Source: Lineus longissimus
Taxonomy: Eukaryota > Nemertea > Pilidiophora > Heteronemertea > Lineidae
Direction: 5' to 3'
Assembly: GCF_910592395.1 (NCBI RefSeq)
Contig: NC_088315.1
Location: 19,510,219-19,574,218, forward strand
DNA length: 64,000 nt
The position numbers and the translations under genes were made by a program. Positions within the stretch are counted from its first letter, which is position 1. Each line of letters starts with the position of its first letter. The notes beneath the pieces were generated by a model. The model had not been told where the DNA came from and searched no databases. It saw only the letters and a list, made by a program, of their open reading frames with translations. Shown one piece after another: positions 1 to 9,835 of the stretch.

Positions 1-38
1 TCTTCTCTTCATATATTTCTGTGAATCTTGTTTTCCAG

Positions 39-171
39 ATTATCAGTCCATTATATTATGTGGCATAGAGACACAAGCGTGTATTCAACAAACCACATTA
101 GATATGTTAGAAAAAGGAATTGATGTACACGTTATTGTCGATGCGTGCTCATCAAGAAGCATGATAGACAG
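39..171 (+). other. ISOC: ISOC alternative exon, version a
   Basis: A 133-nt exon bounded by AG at 37-38 and GTAACT at 172. It enters in phase 1 and leaves in phase 2. It encodes a 44-residue catalytic segment with [12 protein letters not shown] and an SMIDR end. It is 30 to 35 residues identical to version b, has exactly the same length, and keeps the catalytic cysteine. Confidence 0.85.
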
Positions 172-1269
172 GTAACTGCTGAAGAAAAAATCTTGGAGGA
201 CTGTGGGCAGGCTTTGGCAAAGTGGAATACTGAACATATTACAGGGCCTTGTGTCAAACTTGCTTGGCCAAGGACTGCCCATCATCCTCATAGTGGTTAA
301 ACATTTTTATGTTTTTTTCTAGAGGTTGATTCCGTGATTATTTGTGGTATTGAAACTCAGGCTTGTGTTCAACAAACAGCGCTTGGTTTATTGGAGAAAG
401 GGAAAGATGTCCATGTCATTGTTGACGCTTGCTCTTCTAGAAGTATGCCCGATAGGTGAGGTGCTCTGAAGACAGTAGAAGCCATACCCGAGTCCTTCCT
501 TGTATTTTGTCCTCCTTGATATTACTCTCTATCAACTCCAGATGAATAAAAATTGACGTTTTTGTCGGAAAACAGTCTTCTGTGAGAAAAAAACCCTTTC
601 ATCTCTTCACATCCATTTTCAAACCTTTCGCTCCATCTGTTGCCAATTCTGACCCAACCTCTAGAAGAAAATATAGTAAAACATTTCATTAAATCCCTGT
701 CTGTTTTCTCCGTCCTCCTTCCAAGGACAGCACGAATATACACATAGCCAAGAGTGGCCTCCTTCCAGAAGAAAATATATTGAAAGATTTCAATACTTCC
801 TTACTCTCCTTCCCCCCCAAGGACAGCTTGGATATAAACTTTGTGTACGGCTGACAGTCAAAAGAATCTTACTTCTTTTGGCATGGTCTGAGTGACAATT
901 ACGTCTCTATTAAAGACAACCTCTCTATTGCGAATATTAGATTTGGTCTCTAAGTGGTTGTTTCCATTGAATTTCACCTCTAATCAGGACACCTCTCTAT
1001 TCAGGACAGCACTTGTCAGTCTAGAGGGTGTCCATAATAGAGAGGTTCTACTGTACATTCAAATGAACCTCTATTTTTGTTACAGAATGTTCGCGTATCA
1101 GCGAATGAAGGATGCAGGAGCCTTCCTGACAACGAGCGAGGGGATGCTTCTCAACCTCTGCCAAGACGCCAAACATCCAAAGTTCAAACAGATACAGAAG
1201 TTAATCTGGGATGAGGCACCAGACAGTGGACTATTGACGCATATGATAACTGGAGCTACAGAACTGTGA
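39..1269 (+). CDS. ISOC: Isochorismatase domain-containing protein (ISOC1/ISOC2-like), 3' part
   Basis: Cysteine-hydrolase fold protein of the isochorismatase family; animal members have no firmly established substrate. The window holds the C-terminal part only, the 5' exons lying before position 1. Exons: 39-171 or 323-455 (alternatives), then 1086-1269 with TGA at 1267-1269. The alternative exons encode a strand, the nucleophile elbow CGIETQAC (its last Cys is at the family's catalytic position) and the [11 protein letters not shown] segment. The final exon carries the [20 protein letters not shown] helix and a tail like PDSGLL of human ISOC proteins. Introns are phase 1 before and phase 2 after the alternative exon, and all splice sites are GT-AG. 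Family assignment is firm; ISOC1 versus ISOC2 is not resolved. Confidence 0.9.
323..455 (+). other. ISOC: ISOC alternative exon, version b
   Basis: A 133-nt exon bounded by AG at 321-322 and GTGAGG at 456. Entry and exit phases are the same as in version a, 151 bp upstream. It encodes [12 protein letters not shown] and an SMPDR end. Since 133 is not a multiple of three, including both versions or neither would break the frame of the last exon, so a functional mRNA should carry exactly one. Confidence 0.85.
660..845 (+). repeat. Diverged tandem duplication in ISOC intron
   Basis: Two adjacent segments of about 85 bp (660-745 and 764-845) share the order CCAGAAGAAAATATA, a TTTCA stretch, a CTCC run, CAAGGACAGC and a GATATA end. 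They differ at roughly a quarter of positions. No coding potential was seen in either. Confidence 0.6.
898..1056 (-). mobile_element. MITE family A copy (TACAGT ends)
   Basis: Reverse-orientation copy in the last ISOC intron. It carries the hallmark segments CTCTAATCAGGACACCTCTC and ATAGAGAGGTTCTACTGTA that recur in about ten other places in the window. The 5' end is degraded. Confidence 0.75.
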
Positions 1270-1279
1270 TAGGATAAAC

Positions 1280-1750
1280 TGATGATATTACTGTAAAATC
1301 GGTCAGGAGCTGTTCCAATTTTGACTGCTGCCACATCTTCATGACGAATCGTCCATATGAAGCTGATGCTATCCCCTGCCCCCTTCAAGGTTTATCTTAC
1401 CTCGCAAGTAACAGTGTAGTCTGTAATGACGTAGCTAGTACACATGGAAGCTCATATTGTTCAATGTTGCAGTGGCTCCTAATAGATTTTACAGCAATGC
1501 TCTGCATGTTGATATTAATAAATTGTTAAACTGGAGAATGACTTAATAATTTTGGAGGATGTGCATATTGTGATGATATTACTGTAAAATCGGTCAAGAG
1601 CCATTCTAGTCGTCTCAACGACATCTCTGTTTCTGTAATGATATAGTCCATTATGGAAAAGGTGCTGGCCCCTTCAAGGTTGCAATGGCTCCTGATTGTT
1701 TTTACAGTAACGTTGTGCATGTTGACATTTTGTAATTGTTGATCTGTAGA
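1280..1750 (+). repeat. Diverged tandem repeat in ISOC 3'UTR
   Basis: Two units (about 1280-1540 and 1570-1750) both begin GATGATATTACTGTAAAATC. Both continue through CCCCTTCAAGGTT, a TGGCTCCT segment and a GCATGTTGA segment. The second unit is shorter. They lie downstream of the ISOC stop codon and hold a candidate AATAAA at 1517-1522. Confidence 0.6.
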
Positions 1751-2116
1751 ATGAGTTCATTTTTCGATTGAAACATCATTTCCCTATGATCAAATCTTGA
1801 TACTGATGAAGACAGAAACCATTTTCATGTTTCATTTTGATGTTTTTAGGAACTGGTACTTAAAATCACTTGAGGAACTGGAATGATAACCTTCATGTGT
1901 AGGATATCTTCAGAACTGGATATTGTTTTCAAATCAGAATCCGAGAGTCCAAAGCATGGTTGCCCAATGAATCAGCTAGTCACTCATGTACCTTTTAGGG
2001 AGGTCAGTAACCATGGTAATGGCAATTATAATCAAAGTCCGGCATTCAGCCAATATGATCAAGTGCCATTTGTGTTGTAAATTATTATGTTTGTTATTAT
2101 TAGGAGTCATTTCTGT

Positions 2117-2122
2117 AATAAA
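2117..2122 (+). terminator. ISOC: Candidate ISOC polyadenylation signal AATAAA
   Basis: AATAAA about 850 bp after the ISOC stop codon, followed by a TG-rich stretch (around 2150-2170) that suits a downstream element. The AATAAA at 1517-1522 is an alternative nearer site. Nothing coding was found between the stop codon and this signal. Confidence 0.4.
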
Positions 2123-2213
2123 TTAGTATTTTGAAAAAATGCATTATTGTCTCATTTGTGGTTGTGTCTGCGAGATTGTCCCTCCGTGTTGTTCGGAAAA
2201 CTGGCATCATCAG

Positions 2214-2615
2214 TTAAAGAAGGGAAGTTGTCCTTGTCTCATCAATGAATTCATATTCAAACAAGGAGTTATCTGCTTGTCCTCGAATCAGTTCGCACAG
2301 TAAATGGGTTATATTTGTGGAGGACACAAGCTGAAAATTGAAGCCCTGGATCTGGTCTTCATCGTCATCCGTTACGCCAAGGATGACCTCCTCGATGTTC
2401 AGGCTTGGGATTTCTTCAGGTATTGCTGAGTGGCCAATTGAATTTGTTAGGAGGCACAGCAAGCCTTGATCCATTTTGGGGCTCATACGGAGGTAGGTTC
2501 TCAACATCAGAAAAAGGAGCAGAAATGATGTCGGCAAAATGTTCTGCCCAACATCATTTAAAGTAACCACAATGTGATTTTGGCACTGTCCTGTCACTAG
2601 GCTGTGTGTTTTCAT
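2214..2615 (-). CDS. Unrecognised 133-codon ORF
   Basis: Open frame with a true ATG at 2613-2615 and TAA at 2214-2216, lying between the convergent ends of ISOC and DIABLO. The product is leucine-rich in its first half and acidic in the second (VTDDDEDQIQ near residue 80). Its composition looks like real protein, and the opposite strand in the same interval is closed. It could be a small intronless gene, the last exon of an unseen gene entering at the AG near 2597, or a decaying retrocopy. I do not recognise the family and assign no function. Confidence 0.25.
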   Translation of the reverse strand: MKTHSLVTGQCQNHIVVTLNDVGQNILPTSFLLLFLMLRTYLRMSPKMDQGLLCLLTNSIGHSAIPEEIPSLNIEEVILGVTDDDEDQIQGFNFQLVSSTNITHLLCELIRGQADNSLFEYEFIDETRTTSLL

Positions 2616-2903
2616 TAAACATTTTTTATGTAGGTCTTGTTGGCAAGGTTACAGTCGATCAGCGAAGCTGTGGATTTGTTGCAAACTGTGTGTCCTGAAC
2701 AGGTACCCACTCGCTGCACCATCAAGAGATTTATCACAAATCAGCTTGCAGGTAGGAAGGGAGATGCAGGACAAGACGTACCCGATGTCTCTTGGACAAC
2801 AAACAAGGACATTTTGCATACTGTTGACAATAACTTGTCTAGTCCCAATTGAACAAGGAAATGAACTAATGAAAGAAGTTTTTCGTTTCATGTAAAAACT
2901 TAG

Positions 2904-2909
2904 TTTATT
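2904..2909 (-). terminator. DIABLO: DIABLO polyadenylation signal AATAAA
   Basis: AATAAA on the minus strand 163 bp past the DIABLO stop codon. No other hexamer lies closer to the stop. It predicts a short 3'UTR. Confidence 0.55.
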
Positions 2910-3071
2910 TGTCAAAAAGGTAAAAATTTGTTGGTGTGACCCAGTTGTTATGTAAGAGGGCGGAAGAATAATTTTTCTATTCTTGCATAGTGCAAACAAG
3001 ACCTTTCTATAGACAATCACTGTCTTTTGAAAAATAGAATTCACCAAAATCACACTCGGAACAGTTTTTGT

Positions 3072-5279
3072 TCATGACTCAAGTGTCACAGTCTTTGCTT
3101 TCTTCTCCTTGGGTTCGCCCTGGTCCTCCTCGCTATGCTGGGAAATAACATGGATGCTCTTCACCTCGACCTCCTTAAGCTTGGCCTCCACTTCATCAGT
3201 AGCTTTCCGTATTTTCTCCAGCTGTGACTTGGCCGATAGGAGTCTTTCGCTGGCAGTTGTACATGTATACTCCGAACCTGAAAAACAAAGAGGACATTCA
3301 AATCATGAATGTCTCATTAAAACGACATTTACATTCAGTGTCTATTTACACAATAAGAAATTTTTTAATTCGAGTTCAATCAAAATTTTTTGTAATAATC
3401 AGGGCTTTAAAGCTACTTCGACGTTCGCTCTGCACTTGGAGGTGTCCAGGGAGTATTCCTCCTCCAAGGCAGGATGAACGTTTTCGCATGCCACTACGGT
3501 TAGGCAGCAGTGTTAACTACTAGGCTATGAGATTCCTCTATGGGGCTTTATAGAGACATGTATGATCTAACCTCAACTAAGAAAAAGTACCCACCACTAA
3601 TAAATGCTGTTTCTGCGGCTGTGATCATCAATTTCTCAGTGTAGTCGAATATCATATTCAAGTCCTGCAAAATAACATCATTCTAAAGTGTGGTTTGAAG
3701 ACGTATCACCATAATTCAAATTCTATTTAGTCATTTTATATAATTTTCTTGTCACACCAATTTTTCTGGTGGGCTTCTTAGTCAAAAGGATCAGTAAGCA
3801 TTCTTTTTCTCAGCATTCGCTCCGCATATTGAGGCGTTATTCTCAAAGGACTAATCCTTCTCCAAGGCAGGGTGAGCGGTTTTTACATGCCACTATGGTT
3901 AGGCACCAATTGGGTTGACTGACCTTGTGACTCCGACTTGGTCAATAACTGGTGAGCAACTGTGCCTTAGAACCTACACATTTGTTACCAAATTATTGTG
4001 AACTATCCGGCTGCCAGGCTTAAATTCTCCGTTCATAATATTTCACTTACACCCTTTTCCTTTTTCTTTTCATTGACTACGCCCCTAACTTCGATCATTC
4101 TCTCCCACACCTGATCCTGCAGTCGTTCATTATCAAGGACGGTCAGGCTGTACTCGGTGAGGGCAATCAGGGACGTCAATGCCTGAAAATAGAAGAAGTG
4201 TGATGTGAAGTGAGCCTTATCTGCTTCTGCTCACTACCACACGACACACTACGGCCCTATGTTGATCCCGGGGACAACCCAGGATTGTATTTCTGGACGT
4301 ACCGACGTGGCTTTCAAGGAACGAATATTGCTGGCTCTTCCTTGAGTAAGACGTAAAACCATGGCTCTTTGCACCTTGTATTTTTCTGGAGGTTAGTCCA
4401 ATGATTATGCCAAAAACAGACACATTTTTGGAGCAAAAGAACCTGTTTGGCACAACAGAATGGAATCACGGTAAAATAAGCCCAAATTGACTGAGGAAAG
4501 CGGGGGGGGGGGGGGGGGGGGGGTTTCCCAAATGATGTAATTCACTAATTAAGAGGCCTGTTAGTGGCAATTAAGACTTTAAGATGTGGCATTACTGGTA
4601 CCTGTTGATATTCCTTCTCAGTATCAATAAGAGCTATCACAGTTTGGTTGAGAAGTGAAGACACAGCATCAACAGTCAAGGCAGTAGCGTTCTGGATGAG
4701 ACTTTTGTGGGTCAAACATGGTTTAGACTGAAAAAAGTAAATAACATAGAATTAACTTTGGAAGTCCCATGGACCTTTTCGTAGAAGTTTGTCTGGGCTC
4801 TGACCAATCATGCATTTCACCTGGAAGAAAGGGTCACAGCTGCCTTCTGACATGTTCTTAGTGTGCGCAATTATTTTGATTGGGCCCTCCCCTAGTTCGT
4901 CTTTGTTGAAAAGGCCCTAGGATTTCTGATGTAGGAAGAGGTCATTATCATTATCATTTTTGGCTTCATGGTCAAATACTAAGTTACACATTACACTGAT
5001 GATGGGCTGTGTACATGATACATGCATGTCATGGCACATGCACTTCACTACACTACACTAGTATACAGTACATGAAAATTACAGAAATCTTACAAAAACA
5101 TTCCCCTTGAAGTCATCAGTCGGTGTGAGGGGTTGAGCACAAAGAAGCAAACCGCTGGGTACAAGAAGTGTTTTGACATGTTTCAATCCACTTGAAACAC
5201 GACTGAAATGTTTATTTTGGGGTAAATGTTTACAAAATCGGAGCACGTTTTGTCCAACTATTTTCGTTGAACGGAACAT
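3072..5279 (-). CDS. DIABLO: DIABLO/Smac homologue, mitochondrial pro-apoptotic IAP antagonist
   Basis: Mitochondrial intermembrane-space protein that, once released, binds inhibitor-of-apoptosis proteins through its new N-terminus. Exons in transcript order: 5094-5279, 4602-4727, 4051-4182, 3595-3664, 3072-3277. They total 720 nt, 239 aa, the same length as human DIABLO. Residues 1-47 are basic and hydrophobic like a mitochondrial presequence ending LLLC, and Ala48 opens AQPL, at the place of the human AVPI motif. Helical matches follow in order: ALTVDAVSSLLNQTVIALI, ALTSLIALTEY, a VWERMIEVRG segment, and a long charged C-terminal coiled coil. The TTG-led extension upstream is not used; ATG at 5277-5279 is the first start in frame. 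Four GT-AG introns keep phase. Identity is firm from architecture, motif position and length, although overall identity is modest. Confidence 0.9.
3415..3920. repeat. Pair of related interspersed repeats in DIABLO introns
   Basis: Segments near 3415-3525 and 3815-3920 share a CGCTC(T/C)GCA start, TC(T/C)TCCAAGGCAGG(A/G)TGA(A/G)CG, CATGCCACTA(C/T)GGTTAGGCA and a following GTT-rich stretch. They have the same orientation and lie in introns 4 and 3. They look like two copies of one dispersed element whose ends I cannot place. Confidence 0.55.
4225..4390. repeat. Possible SINE-type repeat in DIABLO intron
   Basis: The stretch GTTGATCCCGGGGACAACCC is close to GATCCCAGGGGAGAACCC near 29485, and both are preceded by ACGGCCCT. 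This suggests two diverged copies of one dispersed element. Ends are unclear. Confidence 0.35.
4502..4523. repeat. 22-base G homopolymer
   Basis: An uninterrupted run of G in DIABLO intron 2. Its length in the real genome is uncertain because such runs are hard to sequence. Confidence 0.8.
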
Positions 5280-5412
5280 TCTTACAGTACTAATTTTCAA
5301 TCACGCATGCAGAGGCCGAAATGTACGTTGTGTGTACACAATAACGTACACAAACTTTTTCGAGAAGCCAGGTTGACATTTACTTCCGGGTTCGCCTCGT
5401 TTTCATTTCAAG
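5280..5412. promoter_or_regulatory. Bidirectional promoter, DIABLO and PCYOX1
   Basis: Only 133 bp separate the two outward-facing ATG codons. A CTTCCGG sequence, an ETS/GABP-type site common at divergent housekeeping promoters, lies near 5382-5388. ACGTACA repeats occur around 5320-5352. No TATA box is evident at a useful distance. Confidence 0.65.
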
Positions 5413-8255
5413 ATGTCAGCCTCCATGATTTGGAAAGGCGTCCTTGGTTTCGGTTTCGGATTGGCAAATTTGGCACTTTTCACAACCGGTACAGTTCCAA
5501 AAAGTAACCAGAATGCTTCGTCAGACGCTGATCTACCTAACATAGGTGAGAATTCAACACAATGTTCGTAGATGGTCGCTGGAGCAGTTAGTCTGTGTCG
5601 TGTGTACATTTTCCTGTACATTAGGCTGATTAGCATGCATGCACGATTAGGACACTAGCATTGAAAGATTTTGTGTCTTCTTAAGATTTCTACTCTTCAT
5701 TCATACATGCATATGTTCAGGACTTGAATTAAAGGGGTATGCATATATTTTAACTGTGGTTATATTATCTAATCTATCTACTGTCGTTTTCTAACACCAA
5801 TTGACGCCGTCTGTCAATCGTCATGCGGTCGGCCTCACCCAGGTCGTCCTGCCTGGGAAACATGTATTAACCATCCCTATTTGCAATGTCAAAAACATCG
5901 CGATATTTTTCCTTTTGTATTCAAGCCATTATTGGTGCTGGTATTGGAGGGACGTCAAGTGCCTATCACCTCCGTCAGCTGTTTGGCGACAATGCAAAGA
6001 TAGATGTTTATGAGCCAGGTCACGTTGGTGGCCGGATTAAAGCGGTGCAAGTTGATGGTCGGTTCTATGAAGCTGGGGCATCAATCATTCATCCAAAGAA
6101 CCAGTATATGGTCAACTTTACAAAAATGCTCGGTAAGTGGATAATTTTTTGCCCGCATTTCAAACCAGTTTGGCGTCGTGTAACTGCAAGCTGATGACAA
6201 TGATGACATGGCAAGGTTTACTTCATACTTCTCTTCATCAAATGGGTAGAGAGAACATCTGAAAACTGACCCCAGAACCAAAAAGTTGACAGGCATTGAT
6301 GATGCATTTGATAAGAGTTAGTTCCAACTTCGTTGAGAATCCGTAACATTTGTGACCCGTCACAGCAAAACCAGGCGCATGTCGCACAGAAGATGAGCCA
6401 AAGTGACACCAGGAGATAATGGAAGAAATTGATGTGCTCATATTTCACAAAAGGCAGACAATAGAGAATTGATCAAACAGTCCGTCTCAACTTGCCAAGC
6501 TCAGAGCGACATGCGCCTGGTTGCTGTGACGGGTCACATTTCACCAATTTTAGTTTAATATCTTTGTCATGTTTGTTCATTTCAGGTCTGGAGCATCGAA
6601 AACAGGCATCTGGACAAGTCGTAGGATTCTTTGATGGCAAAGAGATGATCTTCACTGGTAGTTCCTGGGATGTTGTTTTCATTGGCAAGTTGCTGTGGCG
6701 ATATGGTTTGAGTGTCGTCAAACTGAATTACTGGGTAGAAAACCTGCTTTCACAGTTCAAGAGGTAAGAAAGATCACACCCCTTGCCTCTTGCTAAAATA
6801 TTTGGCAATGACCAGATGACTGACCTGTCTCGTGGTGGCATTATGACCTGCTTACAAATGACCACCAAAAAGCCTGACGTGCTTTCACAACAGTGGAGAA
6901 ACTCCTGAATTCTATGTCGCTTGCATTCATTGTGCTTTATTTTCCAGGATCTACGACCACCAAGAAGCCGGACATGCTTTTACCACAGTCGAGAAACTCT
7001 TAAATTCTATGTCACCTGCATTCTTTGAACTGACGCAGAAAAGTGTGCGAGAGGCCTTGACGGAGGCGGGCATGTCTAAACGCTTCATTGATGAAGTTGT
7101 TATGGTTGCGCTGAGGAATAATTACGGGCAGACGCCAGACGTTCACGCATTTGTTGGTGAGTGCACGCAGTTATTGTAACCCCTTCCCCAAATGAGTTTT
7201 TAATGGACGGTACAACTTGGAAGGCAACATTTTAATGCGAGGGAAGTTAATGAACATGAACTTCAACAATGCCATTGTGTAGACAGGTATACACATACTA
7301 TGAATACCAAGTTTCATCGAATTTGTATGCATAATAACTGCACTTTGGTATTGTGTATAATTGCATTTCTGTTTTCCTGGACCACAAGTAATTACAAACA
7401 ACGTAACCCTTTAATCCATAGAAGTTATATGCTTTTAACTTGACTTTAAGGCCTGTTGAACATTGCTTTGTAGGTAGTGTCTCCCTCTCTGGAATTCAGC
7501 CGGGATTGTGGGCCGTCGCAGGAGGAAACCAGCTCGTTCCGCAGAAACTCCTCGGTGTGTCAAACGTCAATGCGAATCAGTCCCAAGTTGCTCAAGTCAA
7601 GTTAGTTCCCGGTGCCAAACCAAAATACCAAGTAATGACGACAGATGGGGTGACAAAAGTATATGATGTCGTAATTGTCGCTGCTCCTCAACATCAAAAC
7701 AGCCGGATAGAATTTTCCGGATTTCCGGACCCTGTTCAGGCTAGCAGTCAGTATCATCGGACTGTGTCAAACTTAGCTAAGGGAACACAGAGCAAAGCTT
7801 TTTTCGGACTCAGCGAAAGTGATATTGTCAATGAGATAACCACTACAAACGTTAGCGTCTTTTTCAACACGTTTGCTCAGAATTTCCCTGTGGATTATAA
7901 CCCAGAAAATGATGTTAAAACGGGTCATCAAGTCTGGAAGTCGTTTTCTCAAATTCCGTTGACCGAGGAACAGATAAATGAACTATTCAAGTCACATGAT
8001 CAAGTAGTCGTAGCTGATTGGTTGGCGTATCCCAGTTATGCGTCTGCAGAAAAAATGCCTTCATTTGTCCTCCATGATCAGTTGTATTATTTGAATGCAA
8101 TAGAGCGTGCCGCCTCAGCTATGGAAATGAGCGCCATTGGTGGCCGTAATGTCGCACTATTGGCGTATAATCGCTGGTTTAATAAGGTGGACAAGATTGA
8201 TTCAGAGAGTGTTATGGTGAAAATTGTACCAAAAAAGAAGAAAAATGAATTGTAG
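5413..8255 (+). CDS. PCYOX1: Prenylcysteine oxidase 1-like
   Basis: FAD-dependent thioether oxidase that cleaves farnesyl- or geranylgeranyl-cysteine to cysteine and an aldehyde, in the lysosome or secretory route. Exons: 5413-5545, 5926-6132, 6586-6763, 6948-7156, 7474-8255. They total 1509 nt, 502 aa (human 505). Residues 4-25 form a hydrophobic signal-like segment. The Rossmann FAD motif AIIGAGIGG follows near residue 45, then VGGRI and the EAGAS-IIHPKN segment. Later matches to PCYOX1 include WRYGLSVVKLNYWVE, NNYGQTPDVHAFVG, GLWAVAGGN and AASAMEMSAIGG near the C-terminus. All introns are GT-AG with matching phases. Orthology to PCYOX1/PCYOX1L is firm; the choice between these two is not addressed. 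Confidence 0.95.
6351..6538. mobile_element. MITE family B copy (TGTGACCCGTC ends), 188 bp
   Basis: Terminal inverted repeats of about 35 bp: it opens TGTGACCCGTCACAGCAA and closes with the reverse complement ending ACGGGTCACA. It lies in PCYOX1 intron 2. A second copy of identical length is at 49281-49468. Confidence 0.85.
6860..6928 (+). pseudogene. PCYOX1: Decayed partial copy of PCYOX1 exon 4
   Basis: About 70 bp immediately upstream of exon 4 repeats the start of that exon (bases 6955-7024) with scattered changes. GACCACCAA(A/G)AAGCC, GTGCTTTC, GTGGAGAAACTC and AATTCTATGTC recur in order. In the copied frame a Gly codon has become TGA. The copy has no acceptor of its own, so it is an inactive duplicated fragment in the intron. 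Confidence 0.8.
7180..7410 (+). repeat. Interspersed repeat, shared with 48420-48640
   Basis: The intron sequence here and DENND2 intron sequence near 48420-48640 share ACTGCA(C/G)T, GTATTGTGT and TTCCTGGACCAC in the same order, along with a GTAGACAG segment and a CCATTTAAT-like end. It is a diverged dispersed element without visible coding capacity. Confidence 0.5.
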
Positions 8256-8403
8256 TAACATGTATGCATGAGATTTACGATGCAATATTCGGGAACATTA
8301 CGGTCAACGTAGTTAAGGCACGCACTCTGGCTGGTTGGTAGAGTGTGGGTGGTCAATGCGTTTCAAGTTCCTCCAGGTTCACCCATTGGTTCTGTCCGAG
8401 TTT

Positions 8404-8656
8404 ATAATGATAATAATAATGAGTCTTTTATATAGCGCAATTCCGTGACACTATAGTTCTCGCTCAAAGCGCTTTGGGATATCATATTATTACCCCGGTC
8501 TCCACAGAAATCAATCAGGGGTTTCAAGGAGCAACCCCAGAAGGTGCTCACTTGAACTCGACCAGTAGGGGAACTAAGCAGTGACTCGGCCGGGAGTCGA
8601 ACCCACGACCTCCTGATCATGAGGCCAACTCGCTTCCACTTCGCTACCGCTGCCCC
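8404..8656 (-). mobile_element. tRNA-derived SINE
   Basis: Read on the minus strand the head begins GGGGCAGCGGTAGCGAAGTGG (A-box-like) and has GTGGGTTCGACTCCCGG (B box) about 45 bp later. A body with CAAAGCGCT and TATATAGCGC follows, then a TTA-rich microsatellite tail at 8404-8420. This is the layout of a pol III SINE. It sits in the PCYOX1 3' region. Confidence 0.75.
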
Positions 8657-8993
8657 ATAATTATAAAACTGGCAGAGAAGTATATCCAAGACTAAGAGCC
8701 ATAGTTTGTATCAAGTGCCATTTTTCCTCAATACCATGCTACTGGTCAACTTAGCAGAAAATTTTCACTTGCATTTCTTCACTTTGGTTAGTCCAAACTT
8801 TATTCAATTTTCCATATTGATGGACTTTCCTGAGTTCATCTCTCATAAAATTTTCTGGTGGTTCAGTCATGGCCGTCTTGCCAAATTGGACACTTTACCC
8901 GCACTAGCATGCGTACTCCACCCAAAAAAGATATGTTTTACTTGAGACGACTAACAGGAGGCAAAGACCCAGGAGGGCCACGAAGCCGCTATT

Positions 8994-9025
8994 GATGATG
9001 ATGATTATGATGATGATGATGATGT
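8994..9025. repeat. GAT/ATG microsatellite
   Basis: About ten GAT units with one interruption, in the PCYOX1 3' region. Confidence 0.8.
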
Positions 9026-9442
9026 CCCAAATATCCTGTTTTTGCTGGCGATAATGCTTTCTCCAAACCAAAGACACCTCATGCTGGGACATTTGACATG
9101 ACTGATTGATTGATTAATCCTCATTGATTCAACAGTGCATCATGCTGTGTTGCAATCTAACATCACTGGTGACATTGAAGCTGTTGGTGACCTGTACATG
9201 GACTTGGTGTACATCAACATGTATGAAGCAAGTTCCCTATTGCGCTACTTTTCTTTAAAATACAGTGCTAGAATATGTCCTGCCAAATGCACATAAATTT
9301 TCAATTGCCTTTCATGTGTTATATGTGTCATATAGATGATCCAATGTGTCAATTGAATGATTTTTGGGTGTAAATTTATGATTATCATGTTATGTACGAA
9401 TGCCATGCAATCATGTACATTTTGTATGATTTTATGGTTCAT

Positions 9443-9448
9443 AATAAA
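9443..9448 (+). terminator. PCYOX1: Candidate PCYOX1 polyadenylation signal AATAAA
   Basis: AATAAAAG 1.19 kb after the stop codon, followed within 35 bp by GGTCTGTTGTTT, a plausible GU-rich element. It implies a long 3'UTR that contains the SINE at 8404-8656. No other gene was seen between 8256 and 10341. Confidence 0.4.
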
Positions 9449-9744
9449 AGATATTATTTGATTGAAAAGGTCTGTTGTTTACTATAGTACCCTGCTAGAC
9501 TTGTGCCATCGATGGCACTAGTCCATGATGTCCAGCAAGGATGTCTTAGCCCTCAACAAATGAGCAAAATCTGGCTGCAACCTGCAACACTTGTCACTTC
9601 GATGACAAAACTCTGGTATAACTGGATTGCAGTTGGCAGCGATCACCGATTCTTATTGCAGGCACATGCGATAAACAGCACAAGTAACATTTTGTCGCCT
9701 TGTTTTGAATATCACAATCTACAGGTATAAGACCAGGTGATTTG

Positions 9745-9835
9745 GTCATGTGGCTCAGACACTCGGCTATCGTGGTCAAGAGATCCCTGGTTCAAACTCC
9801 ACGGTTGGCACGAGTCTCTAGCTAGTCTCTTTGTC
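9745..9835 (+). mobile_element. tRNA-like SINE head
   Basis: TGGCTCAGACACTCGG (A-box-like, 9751) and GGTTCAAACTCC (B-box-like, 9789) are spaced as in a tRNA-derived SINE. The body after them is short and the 3' end is not defined. Confidence 0.5.

Noticed and set aside
7440-7473. Extension of the last PCYOX1 exon upstream to give a 271-residue ORF starting TTG
   Set aside because: The acceptor TTTGTAG at 7467-7473 and phase match to exon 7156 show that this stretch is intron.
9745-9835. Functional tRNA gene
   Set aside because: A and B boxes are present but no acceptor stem pairing was found; consistent with a SINE head.
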